A DNA stretch of 64,000 nt from Cutibacterium avidum ATCC 25577 (GTDB lineage Bacteria; Actinomycetota; Actinomycetes; Propionibacteriales; Propionibacteriaceae): positions 336,628-400,627 of the forward strand of contig NZ_JH165054.1 of assembly GCF_000227295.1 (NCBI RefSeq), given 5' to 3'. Below the pieces are notes generated by a model, which saw only the letters and a program-made list of their open reading frames with translations, searched no databases and was not told the DNA's origin. This document shows positions 11,861 through 19,824 of this stretch, one piece after another. The position numbers and the translations under genes are program-made. Each line of letters begins with the position of its first letter. The first letter of the stretch is position 1.

Positions 11861-11881
11861 TCATGACGGGTCAAGTCATGA
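11861..11881. terminator. Small hairpin between SDR and pyridoxine kinase genes
   Basis: TCATGAC and GTCATGA form a 7-bp stem with a 7-base loop between convergent genes. It is weak and without a T-run, so a terminator role is tentative. Confidence 0.35.
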
Positions 11882-11885
11882 ATGA

Positions 11886-12689
11886 TCAGGCCCGGTAATT
11901 ACCTTGGTAGACGCAGTCGAACGGGGCGTTGCCGTGCATCCGGTTCTCGATGGCCGAGACGACGACCTGCTTGGCGGCGCGGGCGGCGTCCAGCGGACTG
12001 GCCCCCTTGGCGATCTCCGCGGTGATCGCGGCAGCCAGCGTGCAGCCAGCACCGGAGACGCGCTCCTGACCGACGGCGGGAACCTCGAGGACCTCGCAGT
12101 CGTGGCCGTCGTAGTAGACGTCCAGGGCGGTGCCGGTGTTCAACAGGGTGCCGGCCTTGGCGATGACGACCGGAACTCCCTGGTCACCGATCTTCTTGGC
12201 AGCATCCTTGAGGGCCTCGACCGAGGTGATCTCGTCCACGCCGGCGAGGGTCTGCGTCTCGAAGAGGTTCGGCGTGATGACGTCGGCATGCGGCAGGATC
12301 TGCTCACGCAGGGCGTTGTCGGTGTCGAGGGCGGCACCCGTCTCCTGGCCCTTGCAGATGAGGACGGGGTCGAGGATGACCTTGGGGAACTTGTAGGCCT
12401 CCAAGGCCTCGGCGACGACGCCGATGGTCGTCGGGGTACCGAGCATGCCGATCTTGACGGCGTCGATCTGGCCGTGGACGGCGGCGGCGGCCTCGATCTG
12501 ATCATGAATGACCTGAGGATCGACCGGCACGAATCGGTGTCCCCAGTCGTTGTCGGGGTCGAAGGAGACGATGCAGGTCAGGGACGTGCATCCGAACACC
12601 CCGAGCTGGTGGAAGGTCTTGAGGTCGGTCTGGGCTCCGGCGCCACCGGAGGCCTCGGACCCGGCAATGGCTAGTGCAATCTTCGTCAC
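11886..12689 (-). CDS. PdxK/ThiD-type pyridoxine or hydroxymethylpyrimidine kinase
   Basis: A 267-residue ribokinase-fold vitamin kinase. AIAGSEASGGAGAQTDLKTF at the N-terminus, VILDPVLICKGQETG, VITPNLFETQTLAG and VSGAGCTLAAAITAEIAKG (catalytic GAGC, anion hole) are diagnostic. The SFDPDNDWGHRFVPV segment resembles Gram-positive pyridoxine kinases of the ThiD-like type, which phosphorylate pyridoxine/pyridoxal and sometimes HMP. No thiamine genes are adjacent, so PLP salvage is slightly favoured. The start is the GTG at 12689 (VTKIALAIAGS); the longer upstream frame has no family similarity. Confidence 0.88.
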   Translation of the reverse strand: MTKIALAIAGSEASGGAGAQTDLKTFHQLGVFGCTSLTCIVSFDPDNDWGHRFVPVDPQVIHDQIEAAAAVHGQIDAVKIGMLGTPTTIGVVAEALEAYKFPKVILDPVLICKGQETGAALDTDNALREQILPHADVITPNLFETQTLAGVDEITSVEALKDAAKKIGDQGVPVVIAKAGTLLNTGTALDVYYDGHDCEVLEVPAVGQERVSGAGCTLAAAITAEIAKGASPLDAARAAKQVVVSAIENRMHGNAPFDCVYQGNYRA

Positions 12690-13019
12690 GTCGGCCAGTT
12701 TAGGAGTCTTGCCCGGTGATGTCGGGAGTTGCCGGGGAGTGACCACGACACCGTCTGAAATTGACGGAACCGCCCATGGCGGCGTCAGGAGGTCCCTTCT
12801 TGGGCCGTCCGCGGTCCTTTCCGGTAAGCGGCAGGGCCAGGAAAGCACCCCGCTGCACAATTCGATGACGATGGACAGAGACGACCCGAGGTCAATCTGG
12901 CGCAGCACGATCTGTCCAGCCGCGGGGTGTCTCACATGTGCCGGTACGGCATGCAGTCTTACCTAATTGATGCAATCTGAGGACGAGAGTTCTGCACTGT
13001 CAGACGCCTATTGGTCTCC
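12690..13019. other. Intergenic region upstream of the PdxK/ThiD-type kinase
   Basis: 330 bases with no convincing gene. Near the corA end, ATCTGAGGA (12975-12983) and TCCTCAGAT (13017-13025) form an inverted repeat with a 33-base spacer overlapping the corA stop; this could end corA transcription. The kinase promoter should lie to its left (lower coordinates), read on the minus strand. I do not recognise a riboswitch. Confidence 0.4.
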
Positions 13020-14018
13020 TCAGATCCAGTCTTCCTTACGGAAAACCAGGTACAGCACGAGGCTCGACACGATGATGAGCCCGACGGAGATCCACAACCC
13101 CAACGGTCGGCCATCACCCAGGAAGGGAACGTTCTGTCCGAACCACCCCGTGATGAGGGTTGGGACGGCGATGATGGCAGCCCACCCGGCCAACTTCTTC
13201 ATGACGGTGTTGAGTTTGGCGTCCTGGATGGACAGATTCGTCTCGAAGATCGTCGCGACGAGGTCCCGCAGGGAATCGGACCATTCCGAGACGCGCATGG
13301 AGTGGTCGTACAGATCGTTGAAGTACGGCTCGAGGACCCGGGGAACAGCCATGGCTTCCCTGCTCGGACGGCTGATTGTCGAGACGATCTCGCGCATCGG
13401 GAGCACGACTCGACGAAACTGCACCAACTCCTTGCGCAGCCGATACACCCGCAACTGCACTTTCTGGGTGTCAATCGAGTCGTCGAAGAGTTGATCCTCG
13501 ACGAGCTCCACGACGTCGTCCAGGTGCTGGACGACGTCGAAATGACCGTCGACGAGGACGTCGAGAATGGCATGGACGATGCCCATCGGGCCGTTCGAGA
13601 CCAGATCGGGGTTGGCGTCGAGGCGGTTGAGCATCTCCTTGACCTCGGGCAGGTCGTCGCGATGGACACTGACGACGCCATGTTCGAACACCCACACCGA
13701 GACCCGTGACACGATGAGGCGACTGTTGGGGTCATTCGTCTCGCCGATCGTCGCGGCATAGGTCGTCAGGAAGAGATGGTCGGGATAGCGGGTGACCTTC
13801 GGACGCTCGCCGGGGGCCTCGGCATCCTCGACGGTGTGGAACTCCAGATCGAGTTCGTCGGCAAGGGTGTCGATGGCCTCGCGATCGGGAGCGGTGAGGT
13901 CATACCAGCTCAGTGTCTGATCATCGGCGAGTTCGTCGCTCAGAGTTTCCAGGGGGACTGATTCGGCAACGACCTTCCCGTGCTGCCACACCCGGGAGGA
14001 GAGGTGGGAAAGACTCAT
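13020..14018 (-). CDS. corA: CorA-family divalent metal ion transporter
   Basis: 332 residues. A long acidic cytoplasmic domain (about 1-265) with the family's helical stalk is followed by two C-terminal membrane segments, LAGWAAIIAVPTLITGWFG and LGLWISVGLIIVSSLVLYL. The selectivity loop reads GQN (GWFGQNVPF) instead of the canonical GMN. GxN variants occur in CorA relatives, so Mg2+ is likely but other divalent cations or efflux are possible. The start codon overlaps the stop of the Nudix gene by 4 bases (ATGA), so the two are cotranscribed. Confidence 0.92.
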   Translation of the reverse strand: MSLSHLSSRVWQHGKVVAESVPLETLSDELADDQTLSWYDLTAPDREAIDTLADELDLEFHTVEDAEAPGERPKVTRYPDHLFLTTYAATIGETNDPNSRLIVSRVSVWVFEHGVVSVHRDDLPEVKEMLNRLDANPDLVSNGPMGIVHAILDVLVDGHFDVVQHLDDVVELVEDQLFDDSIDTQKVQLRVYRLRKELVQFRRVVLPMREIVSTISRPSREAMAVPRVLEPYFNDLYDHSMRVSEWSDSLRDLVATIFETNLSIQDAKLNTVMKKLAGWAAIIAVPTLITGWFGQNVPFLGDGRPLGLWISVGLIIVSSLVLYLVFRKEDWI

Positions 14019-14533
14019 GGGGTCTCCTCACGTAGAGCGCCGTCGTCATCCCCATCCGAGCTGAAGATGACGTGGTCAGACGAGTGCAGCGCGGTCTCGA
14101 TGCGACGGCGATGACGCGGGGCCATCTCGGGCAGGTCGTCGACGTCGAAGAAACCGGTCTGGCTGGACTCGTCGTCACCCACTCGCGGCTGCCCGCTGAT
14201 CCATCGGCACAGGAAGTCGTGATCGAGGAACTGGCAGCGGTCGCCATTGGGGTAGGTGATGGGGGCCGCGACATTGACACGGACCAGGCGGACGATCTCC
14301 GCCGTCACCCCGGTCTCTTCCCGAATCTCTCGAAGGATGGCCTCGTCAGGTCTCTCCCCCGGCTCGATGATTCCGCAGACCGGTGTCCATGCTCCGGTGT
14401 CGGCACGTTTGACGAGCAGAACCTGGGGTCCGCGTGGCCCCTGGCGCAGCACGACCGCGCTACTACCGGACAGCCACAACGGGTCATGACCGATGTGACG
14501 TCTGAGGTCCACGATGAACTGCGGTGTCGCCAT
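14015..14533 (-). CDS. Nudix hydrolase
   Basis: 172 residues. The Nudix box is complete: GIIEPGERPDEAILREIREE followed by TGV, fitting Gx5Ex7REUxEExGU. The N-terminus (HDPLWLSGSSAVVLRQGPRG) and the KRADTGAWTPVCG lead-in resemble actinobacterial NUDIX proteins that sanitise nucleotides. The substrate is unknown. It is leaderless and precedes corA in a two-gene operon. Very long open frames through this stretch on the same strand are antisense to the carboxylase gene and are not real. Confidence 0.9.
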   Translation of the reverse strand: MATPQFIVDLRRHIGHDPLWLSGSSAVVLRQGPRGPQVLLVKRADTGAWTPVCGIIEPGERPDEAILREIREETGVTAEIVRLVRVNVAAPITYPNGDRCQFLDHDFLCRWISGQPRVGDDESSQTGFFDVDDLPEMAPRHRRRIETALHSSDHVIFSSDGDDDGALREETP

Positions 14534-14540
14534 GACCGTC

Positions 14541-14546
14541 AGGCTA
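14541..14546 (-). promoter_or_regulatory. -10 box of leaderless Nudix-corA operon
   Basis: TAGCCT on the minus strand ends 7 bases before the ATG at 14533. Confidence 0.4.
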
Positions 14547-14743
14547 GCGGCCGAGTGAGCCGTGGTCGCAGATCCACGGCGGCCTCGCGGCGCATTCGCG
14601 ATGGCAATCCCGGTAATCCGAGCAGGAGCTGCCACCACACCGGGCAGTTGCCATCGGATCTTCCGGGTGTACCACGCGACGTCGATACGGCACTTTCGGA
14701 ACCAGAAGACGTGGACAGTGACCATGGACGAACGCTGACCCTT

Positions 14744-14749
14744 TAGACT
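14744..14749 (+). promoter_or_regulatory. Candidate -10 box for the carboxylase alpha subunit
   Basis: TAGACT lies 42 bases before the GTG at 14792. Unlike most promoters here this would leave a short leader that contains the GGAGG ribosome binding site. Confidence 0.35.
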
Positions 14750-14791
14750 CGCCGTGAGGGGCACCCGCCCCGAGAGCCGATCGGAGGAACC

Positions 14792-16561
14792 GTGGACAGG
14801 ACCATCAAACGGGTACTCGTCGCAAACCGTGGCGAGATCGCGGTGCGCGTCATCCGTGCCGCCGAGGACGCCGGTATTACGAGCGTGGCTGTCTATGCGG
14901 ATTCGGACTCCGAGGGTTTGTTCGTCAAGCTTGCCGACGAGGCCTTCGCCCTCAACGGCGTGACCCCTGCTCAGACCTACCTTGACGTGGACAAGATCCT
15001 CGACATTGCCCGTCGGGCCGAGGTCGACGCGATCCACCCCGGGTACGGGTTCCTCTCCGAGAACGCCGACTTCGCCCAGGCTGTCATCGACGCCGGGTTC
15101 ATCTGGATCGGCCCGCCGCCGGAGGCCATTCGAGCTCTCGGCGACAAGGTTCAGGCCCGTCACATCGCCCAGAAGGTCGGCGCCCCGCTCGTTCCCGGCA
15201 CCGCCGACCCGGTCAACGGCCCGGAGGAGGTCGTCGAGTTCGCCAAGGAACACGGCCTGCCGATCGCTATCAAGGCCGCCTTCGGAGGCGGCGGTCGCGG
15301 CCTCAAGGTCGCTCGCTCGATGGACGAGGTCATCCATCTCTACGAGTCTGCGGTGCGCGAGGCCGTCACTGCTTTCGGACGCGGCGAGTGTTTCGTGGAG
15401 CGCTACCTCGACAAGCCGCGTCACGTCGAGACCCAGTGCGTCGCCGACCAGTACGGCACCGTGCAGATCATCTCGACCCGTGACTGCTCCCTGCAGCGTC
15501 GTCACCAGAAGCTCGTCGAGGAGGCCCCGGCGCCGTTCCTCAGTGACGAGCAGCTGACCCGTCTCTACGAGTCCTCCCGAGCCATCCTCAAGGAGGCCGG
15601 ATATGTCGGTGCCGGAACCTGCGAGTTCCTCGTCGGCCTGGACGGGACCATCAGCTTCCTCGAGGTCAACACCCGTCTGCAGGTGGAGCACCCGGTCTCC
15701 GAGGAGGTTGCCGGGGTCGACCTGGTGCAGATGATGTTCCACGTGGCCCAGGGCGGCCACCTCGAGCCCGAGGATCCGAAACTGCGCGGCCACTCCTTCG
15801 AGTTCCGCATCAACGCCGAGGATCCCGGCATGGGGTTCATGCCTGCGCCTGGCACCCTGACCTCGTGGCAGCCGCCGTGTGGCCCCGGTATCCGCGTTGA
15901 CGAGGGCTACCACTCCGGCATGACTGTTCCGGGAGCCTTCGACTCCCTCGTCGGAAAGCTCATCGTCACGGGGGACTCCCGAGAGCAGGCTCTGGCCCGC
16001 GCCGCCCGGGCCCTCGACGAGATCGTCATCGACGGTATGCCGACTGTCGTCCCCTTCCACCGTGCGGTCGTCAAGGACCCTGCCTTCACCGCAACCGACG
16101 GTCACTTCAGCGTCTTCACCGACTGGATCGAGACCGAGTTCGACAACAAGATTGAGCCCTACACCGGTTCCTTGGGCGAGTCCGCCGACACCGAGCCCCC
16201 TCGCGAGGTTGTCGTGGAGGTCAACGGCAAGCGGGTCGAGGTGCGCATCCCGGCATCCCTGCACGGCGCCCGTCAGGCCCCCAGCACGAAGTCTCGTCGC
16301 CCCACCCGTCGCAACCGCGCGGGACGTCACACCGCGGCGACCGGCACATCGGTGGCATCCCCGATGCAGGGAACCATCGTCAAGGTCAATGTCGTCGAGG
16401 GCGAGCAGGTCAACGAGGGCGACCAGATCGTCGTCATGGAGGCCATGAAGATGGAGCAGCCTCTGGCCGCCCACCGCTCGGGCGTCATCCGTGACCTCAA
16501 TGCCACGGTCGGCTCGACGGTCGCCTCGGGCGAGGCCATCTGTGAGATCGTCGATGAGTGA
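14792..16561 (+). CDS. accA: Acyl-CoA carboxylase alpha subunit (biotin carboxylase + BCCP)
   Basis: It carboxylates its own biotin with ATP and bicarbonate and hands CO2 to the beta subunit at 6906. In 589 residues the order is: biotin carboxylase N-domain ([17 protein letters not shown]), ATP-grasp with [14 protein letters not shown], the conserved [20 protein letters not shown] and [17 protein letters not shown], a basic linker about 490-520, and a C-terminal biotinyl domain whose EAMKMEQPL holds the biotinylated Lys. GTG is the start, preceded by GGAGG. It is like mycobacterial AccA3, and symbols accA3 or pccA would also fit. It is separated from pccB by about 6 kb, so the subunits are made from different transcripts. 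Confidence 0.95.
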   Translation: MDRTIKRVLVANRGEIAVRVIRAAEDAGITSVAVYADSDSEGLFVKLADEAFALNGVTPAQTYLDVDKILDIARRAEVDAIHPGYGFLSENADFAQAVIDAGFIWIGPPPEAIRALGDKVQARHIAQKVGAPLVPGTADPVNGPEEVVEFAKEHGLPIAIKAAFGGGGRGLKVARSMDEVIHLYESAVREAVTAFGRGECFVERYLDKPRHVETQCVADQYGTVQIISTRDCSLQRRHQKLVEEAPAPFLSDEQLTRLYESSRAILKEAGYVGAGTCEFLVGLDGTISFLEVNTRLQVEHPVSEEVAGVDLVQMMFHVAQGGHLEPEDPKLRGHSFEFRINAEDPGMGFMPAPGTLTSWQPPCGPGIRVDEGYHSGMTVPGAFDSLVGKLIVTGDSREQALARAARALDEIVIDGMPTVVPFHRAVVKDPAFTATDGHFSVFTDWIETEFDNKIEPYTGSLGESADTEPPREVVVEVNGKRVEVRIPASLHGARQAPSTKSRRPTRRNRAGRHTAATGTSVASPMQGTIVKVNVVEGEQVNEGDQIVVMEAMKMEQPLAAHRSGVIRDLNATVGSTVASGEAICEIVDE

Positions 16562-16587
16562 GGTTTGCAGCGTGATTTTTCTTGTGA

Positions 16588-17340
16588 GTGTCCATTTCAG
16601 AGAGCATTCTGGTGATCATGTCCGGTGACCTCCTGCTCTTCCTGCTGTTCTTCGTGGGACTTGTGGCAACGACGGCATCACTGATGCGTGCCCAGCGTCA
16701 GTCCCGCGAGGTGGAGGCCCGACGCGCCAAAGCCATCGAGGCCAAGGTCTCGCAGATGCGCCAGGAGACCGAGGAGGACGTCACCACCTTTGGCGAGGCC
16801 CTGCGCGATCTCGACATGGAGATGATCGGCAAGGAGGTGTCGGCCGAGGGCCGCAAGGACTGGAACATGGCCTTGGACTGCTACGACCGCGCCAAGACAC
16901 TCATGGCCCAGGACAAGGGCACCCGCTCGATCCCGCTCGTCACCGAGACCCTCGAGGAGGGCCGTCACTCCATCGCCTGCGTGCAGGCCCGCGCCAATGG
17001 CGAGCCGATTCCTAAGGTGCGTCCGCCGTGCTTCTTCGACCCGGCTCATGGCCCGTCGACCACTGACGTCATGTACTCCCCCGACGGCGGAGTCGCGCGC
17101 AAGGTTCCGGCCTGCGCCGCCGACGCCCAGCGCATCCAACAGGGGCGCTCCCCGTGGATCCGCACCGTCGACGTCAATGGCGCCCAGCTGCCCTACTGGC
17201 AGGCTGGCCCGGACTACGCGCCGTGGGTGCAGGGCTACTACCGCCGGTATGAGTCCGACCCAGTCATCAGCGGACTGGCCGTCGGTGGTCTCGGCCTTGT
17301 TGGTCTGGGGCTCTTCTCAGCCCTATTTGACGACTTCTGA
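16588..17340 (+). CDS. Membrane-anchored protein of unknown function
   Basis: About 250 residues. An N-terminal membrane segment (LLLFLLFFVGLVATTASLM) is followed by a charged, probably coiled-coil stretch (residues about 35-75), a helical region resembling a TPR-like hairpin, then a conserved block CFFDPAHGPS, VPACAADAQRI and DYAPWVQGYYRRY with three Cys, and a Gly-rich C-terminal segment that may also enter the membrane. Similar blocks occur in other actinobacterial proteins, but I know no function. The frame opens with GTG at 16588; ATG at 16618 (MSGDLLLF) is an equally good start. It lies 26 bases after the carboxylase alpha gene. Confidence 0.75.
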   Translation: MSISESILVIMSGDLLLFLLFFVGLVATTASLMRAQRQSREVEARRAKAIEAKVSQMRQETEEDVTTFGEALRDLDMEMIGKEVSAEGRKDWNMALDCYDRAKTLMAQDKGTRSIPLVTETLEEGRHSIACVQARANGEPIPKVRPPCFFDPAHGPSTTDVMYSPDGGVARKVPACAADAQRIQQGRSPWIRTVDVNGAQLPYWQAGPDYAPWVQGYYRRYESDPVISGLAVGGLGLVGLGLFSALFDDF

Positions 17341-17356
17341 TCCTTTGTCGATCCTC

Positions 17357-17393
17357 AGAAGGACCCCTCGGCGATTCGTCGAAGGGTCCTTCT
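17357..17393. terminator. Bidirectional terminator hairpin
   Basis: AGAAGGACCC and GGGTCCTTCT form a perfect 10-bp stem around a 17-base loop, between the convergent membrane-protein gene and lpdA. No T-run follows the plus-strand arm. Confidence 0.7.
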
Positions 17394-17428
17394 CACGGTG
17401 TGTCTCGTGGCAGGTTCACACCACGACG

Positions 17429-18808
17429 TCACTCCACAAAGTTCTGCAACCGTCGGGCAGCCTCTGACACCGATCCCGACAGGGATGGGTAGACGGTGAA
17501 GTCGTGCTGGAAGGCGTCGACGGGGATCCGCTCGGCCACCGCGACCGAGATCGGATGGATGAGTTCGCTGGCCCGCGGGGAGACGACGACGCCACCAATG
17601 ATGTTGCCGGTGGCAGGACGGCAGAAGAGTTTGACGAAACCGTCTTGGATTCCCTGCATCTTGGCCCTCGGGTTGGTCGATAGGTCGAGTCGGGTGGATC
17701 GGGCCTGGACCTTTCCGGAGTCGACGTCGGTCTGCGTCACACCCACCGTGGCGATCTCGGGAGAGGTGAAGACATTCGAGCACACCAAGGACAGGTCGAG
17801 GGGTTGGAGGGCCTGGCCCAGGGCGTGCCACACGGCGATGCGCCCCTGCATGGCTGCCACGGATGCCAGGGCGAAGACGCCGGTGCAGTCTCCGGCAGCA
17901 TAGATGCCCGGCACGCTGGTGCGCGAGACCTTGTCAACGGTGATGTGGCCACGCGGACCGACGGCAACACCGACCTCCTCCAAGCCGAGGTCCGAGCTGT
18001 TCGGCGTTGATCCGACGGCCATCAGGACGTGGGATCCGCGCACGGTCCGGCCGTCCTCGAGACCGACGACGACGCCATCACCGTCACGCACCGCAGAGAC
18101 CGCGCGAGAGCGGGACAGGATCTGCATGCCGCGAGATTCGAAGACCTGCTGCAGCACACGAGCTGCATCGGGGTCCTCGCCGGGGAGCACTTGCTCACGC
18201 GAGGACACCAGGGTCACCCGACATCCCAGTGAGTCGTAGGCCGACGCGAACTCAGCACCTGTCACACCCGATCCCACCACGACGAGGTGTTCGGGGATCT
18301 CCGTCATCGAGTACACCTGCTTCCAGGTGAGGATGCGGTCCCCGTCGCAGCGAGCCTCCGGGAGCTCACGCGGGGTCGTGCCGGTGGCGAGCAGAACGAT
18401 GTCGGCGTCGATGATCTCGTCATCATTGATGATGACCCGGTGCAGGTGGCCCGGAGCGCCCGCGGCCAGACGGGCACGACCACTGACGAGGCGCACCCCC
18501 TTGCGCTCCAGGCCGCGGCCAATGTCGTCGGACTGGGCCTGGGCCAGACGGCGTACACGGGAATTGACGGCGTCGAGATCGACCTCGAACTTGTGGGTCT
18601 GGCGAAGGCCGAGCTCGGGTGCGCGCCGCAGGGTCGCGGTGACCTCGGCAGTGGCAATGAGGGTTTTCGAGGGAACACAGTCGGTGAGGACGGCAGCTCC
18701 TCCGATGCCGGTTTCTTCCACGACGGTGACGTCAACGCCACCTGCCGCCGCGACGTTGGCGGCCTCATAGCCCCCGGGCCCAGCTCCAATGATCACCATG
18801 GACGTCAT
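17429..18808 (-). CDS. lpdA: NAD(P)H-quinone dehydrogenase, LpdA type (flavoprotein disulfide reductase family)
   Basis: 459 residues with FAD-binding VIIGAGPGGYEAANVAA, NAD-binding VVVGSGVTGAEFASAY, IYAAGDCTGVFALASVA and a C-terminal dimerisation domain. It resembles dihydrolipoamide dehydrogenase, but the redox-active CxxxxC pair is broken: GGAAVLTDCVPSKT has Ala39 where the first Cys should be, and the terminal His of the His-Glu pair is Tyr (FTVYPSLSGSVSEA). The same changes are known in M. tuberculosis LpdA (Rv3303c), which reduces quinones with NAD(P)H. I therefore call a quinone reductase, not a pyruvate dehydrogenase E3. The start MTSMVIIG could also be the second Met. Confidence 0.9.
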   Translation of the reverse strand: MTSMVIIGAGPGGYEAANVAAAGGVDVTVVEETGIGGAAVLTDCVPSKTLIATAEVTATLRRAPELGLRQTHKFEVDLDAVNSRVRRLAQAQSDDIGRGLERKGVRLVSGRARLAAGAPGHLHRVIINDDEIIDADIVLLATGTTPRELPEARCDGDRILTWKQVYSMTEIPEHLVVVGSGVTGAEFASAYDSLGCRVTLVSSREQVLPGEDPDAARVLQQVFESRGMQILSRSRAVSAVRDGDGVVVGLEDGRTVRGSHVLMAVGSTPNSSDLGLEEVGVAVGPRGHITVDKVSRTSVPGIYAAGDCTGVFALASVAAMQGRIAVWHALGQALQPLDLSLVCSNVFTSPEIATVGVTQTDVDSGKVQARSTRLDLSTNPRAKMQGIQDGFVKLFCRPATGNIIGGVVVSPRASELIHPISVAVAERIPVDAFQHDFTVYPSLSGSVSEAARRLQNFVE

Positions 18809-18972
18809 GACCGCATTCTTTCAGCCATGGCGAGATTTCTGTTGACATCGAGAGAAATTGCTTACCCCGACAATGAGGTTGCTCCAACACACGTATCGAC
18901 GCTGCTCCTCCGGACTCGGAAGACGGCTGCGAATGGGCCGGGGGTTCGCGCGCCCGGATCGGCGAAAACCTC

Positions 18973-18978
18973 TAGGGT
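18973..18978 (+). promoter_or_regulatory. -10 box of leaderless purine nucleoside phosphorylase gene
   Basis: TAGGGT ends 7 bases before the ATG at 18986; no ribosome binding site is present. Confidence 0.5.
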
Positions 18979-18985
18979 TGACCCC

Positions 18986-19798
18986 ATGACGACACCGGAT
19001 TTCACCGATCCCCAGGCCATCGCCCGCGATGCTGCCGATGCCATCCGTTCCCGCCTCTCGCTCACCAGCGTCGATGTGGGCCTCGTGCTCGGCTCGGGCT
19101 GGTCCGCCGGGGTTGATCACCTTGGCGAGACGATTGGACGGATCCCGCTCGGCGAACTGCCTGGATTCTCGACACCGGTCGTTGCCGGGCACGGCGGCGA
19201 CCTGGTTGCTGTCAAGCTGCCCACCGGCAGGACCGCCGTCGTTCTGACCGGACGCACCCACTTCTACGAGGGACGTGGAGTCGAACCGGTTGTCCATGGA
19301 GTGCGCACCGCCGCGGCTCTTGGCGCCAGCACGATGATCCTCACCAATGGCTGCGGAGGCCTCGACCCGTCCTGGGGTCCGGGAACCGTCGTCGCCATTC
19401 GCGACCACATCAACCTCACAGGTGCCACCCCGCTGCGTGGCGCCACCTTCATCGACATGTCGAGGGCATGGACCCCGGCACTGCTCGAGGTCGTCGAGAA
19501 GGTCTCCCCGGGCACCCCGACCGGCGTCTACGCCCAGTTCCGCGGCCCCCAGTATGAGACCCCTGCCGAGGTCCGCATGGCTCGCACCATCGGCGCCGAC
19601 CTCGTCGGCATGTCGACCGCGCTTGAGGCCATCGCCGCCCGGGAAGCCGGACTCGACCTGCTCGGCCTGTCCCTGGTCACCAATCACGCCGCTGGTGTCA
19701 CCGACGCCCCGCTGGACCACGCCGAGGTCATTGCCGCTGGCAAGGAGGCCGCTCCCCGGCTGGCGGGTCTGCTCGCTGACATCACGGCTGCCATCTGA
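18986..19798 (+). CDS. punA: Purine nucleoside phosphorylase (trimeric, PNP class)
   Basis: It cleaves (deoxy)inosine and guanosine with phosphate to base and (deoxy)ribose-1-phosphate. The 270 residues contain VGLVLGSGWSAGV (phosphate Ser), GRTHFYEGRG, ILTNGCGGLDPSWGPG, GVYAQFRGPQYETPAEVRM and GMSTALEAIAAREAG, with SLVTNHAAG carrying the purine-binding Asn. The following gene, a phosphopentomutase/phosphoglucomutase-type enzyme 26 bases downstream, can take the pentose-phosphate into metabolism, as in the mycobacterial deoD-pmmB pair. A much longer frame in register is antisense to lpdA and not used. Confidence 0.95.
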   Translation: MTTPDFTDPQAIARDAADAIRSRLSLTSVDVGLVLGSGWSAGVDHLGETIGRIPLGELPGFSTPVVAGHGGDLVAVKLPTGRTAVVLTGRTHFYEGRGVEPVVHGVRTAAALGASTMILTNGCGGLDPSWGPGTVVAIRDHINLTGATPLRGATFIDMSRAWTPALLEVVEKVSPGTPTGVYAQFRGPQYETPAEVRMARTIGADLVGMSTALEAIAAREAGLDLLGLSLVTNHAAGVTDAPLDHAEVIAAGKEAAPRLAGLLADITAAI

Positions 19799-19824
19799 TC
19801 CACTCCCACACCCATCGAGGAACC

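Noticed and set aside
12959-12968. TTAGGTAAG half-site on the minus strand, like an iron box (DtxR/IdeR)
   Set aside because: Only one half of the 19-base palindrome matches and no iron gene is near.
14534-16474. Long extension of the Nudix frame antisense to the carboxylase alpha gene
   Set aside because: The real Nudix protein starts at 14533; the rest lies opposite a highly conserved gene.
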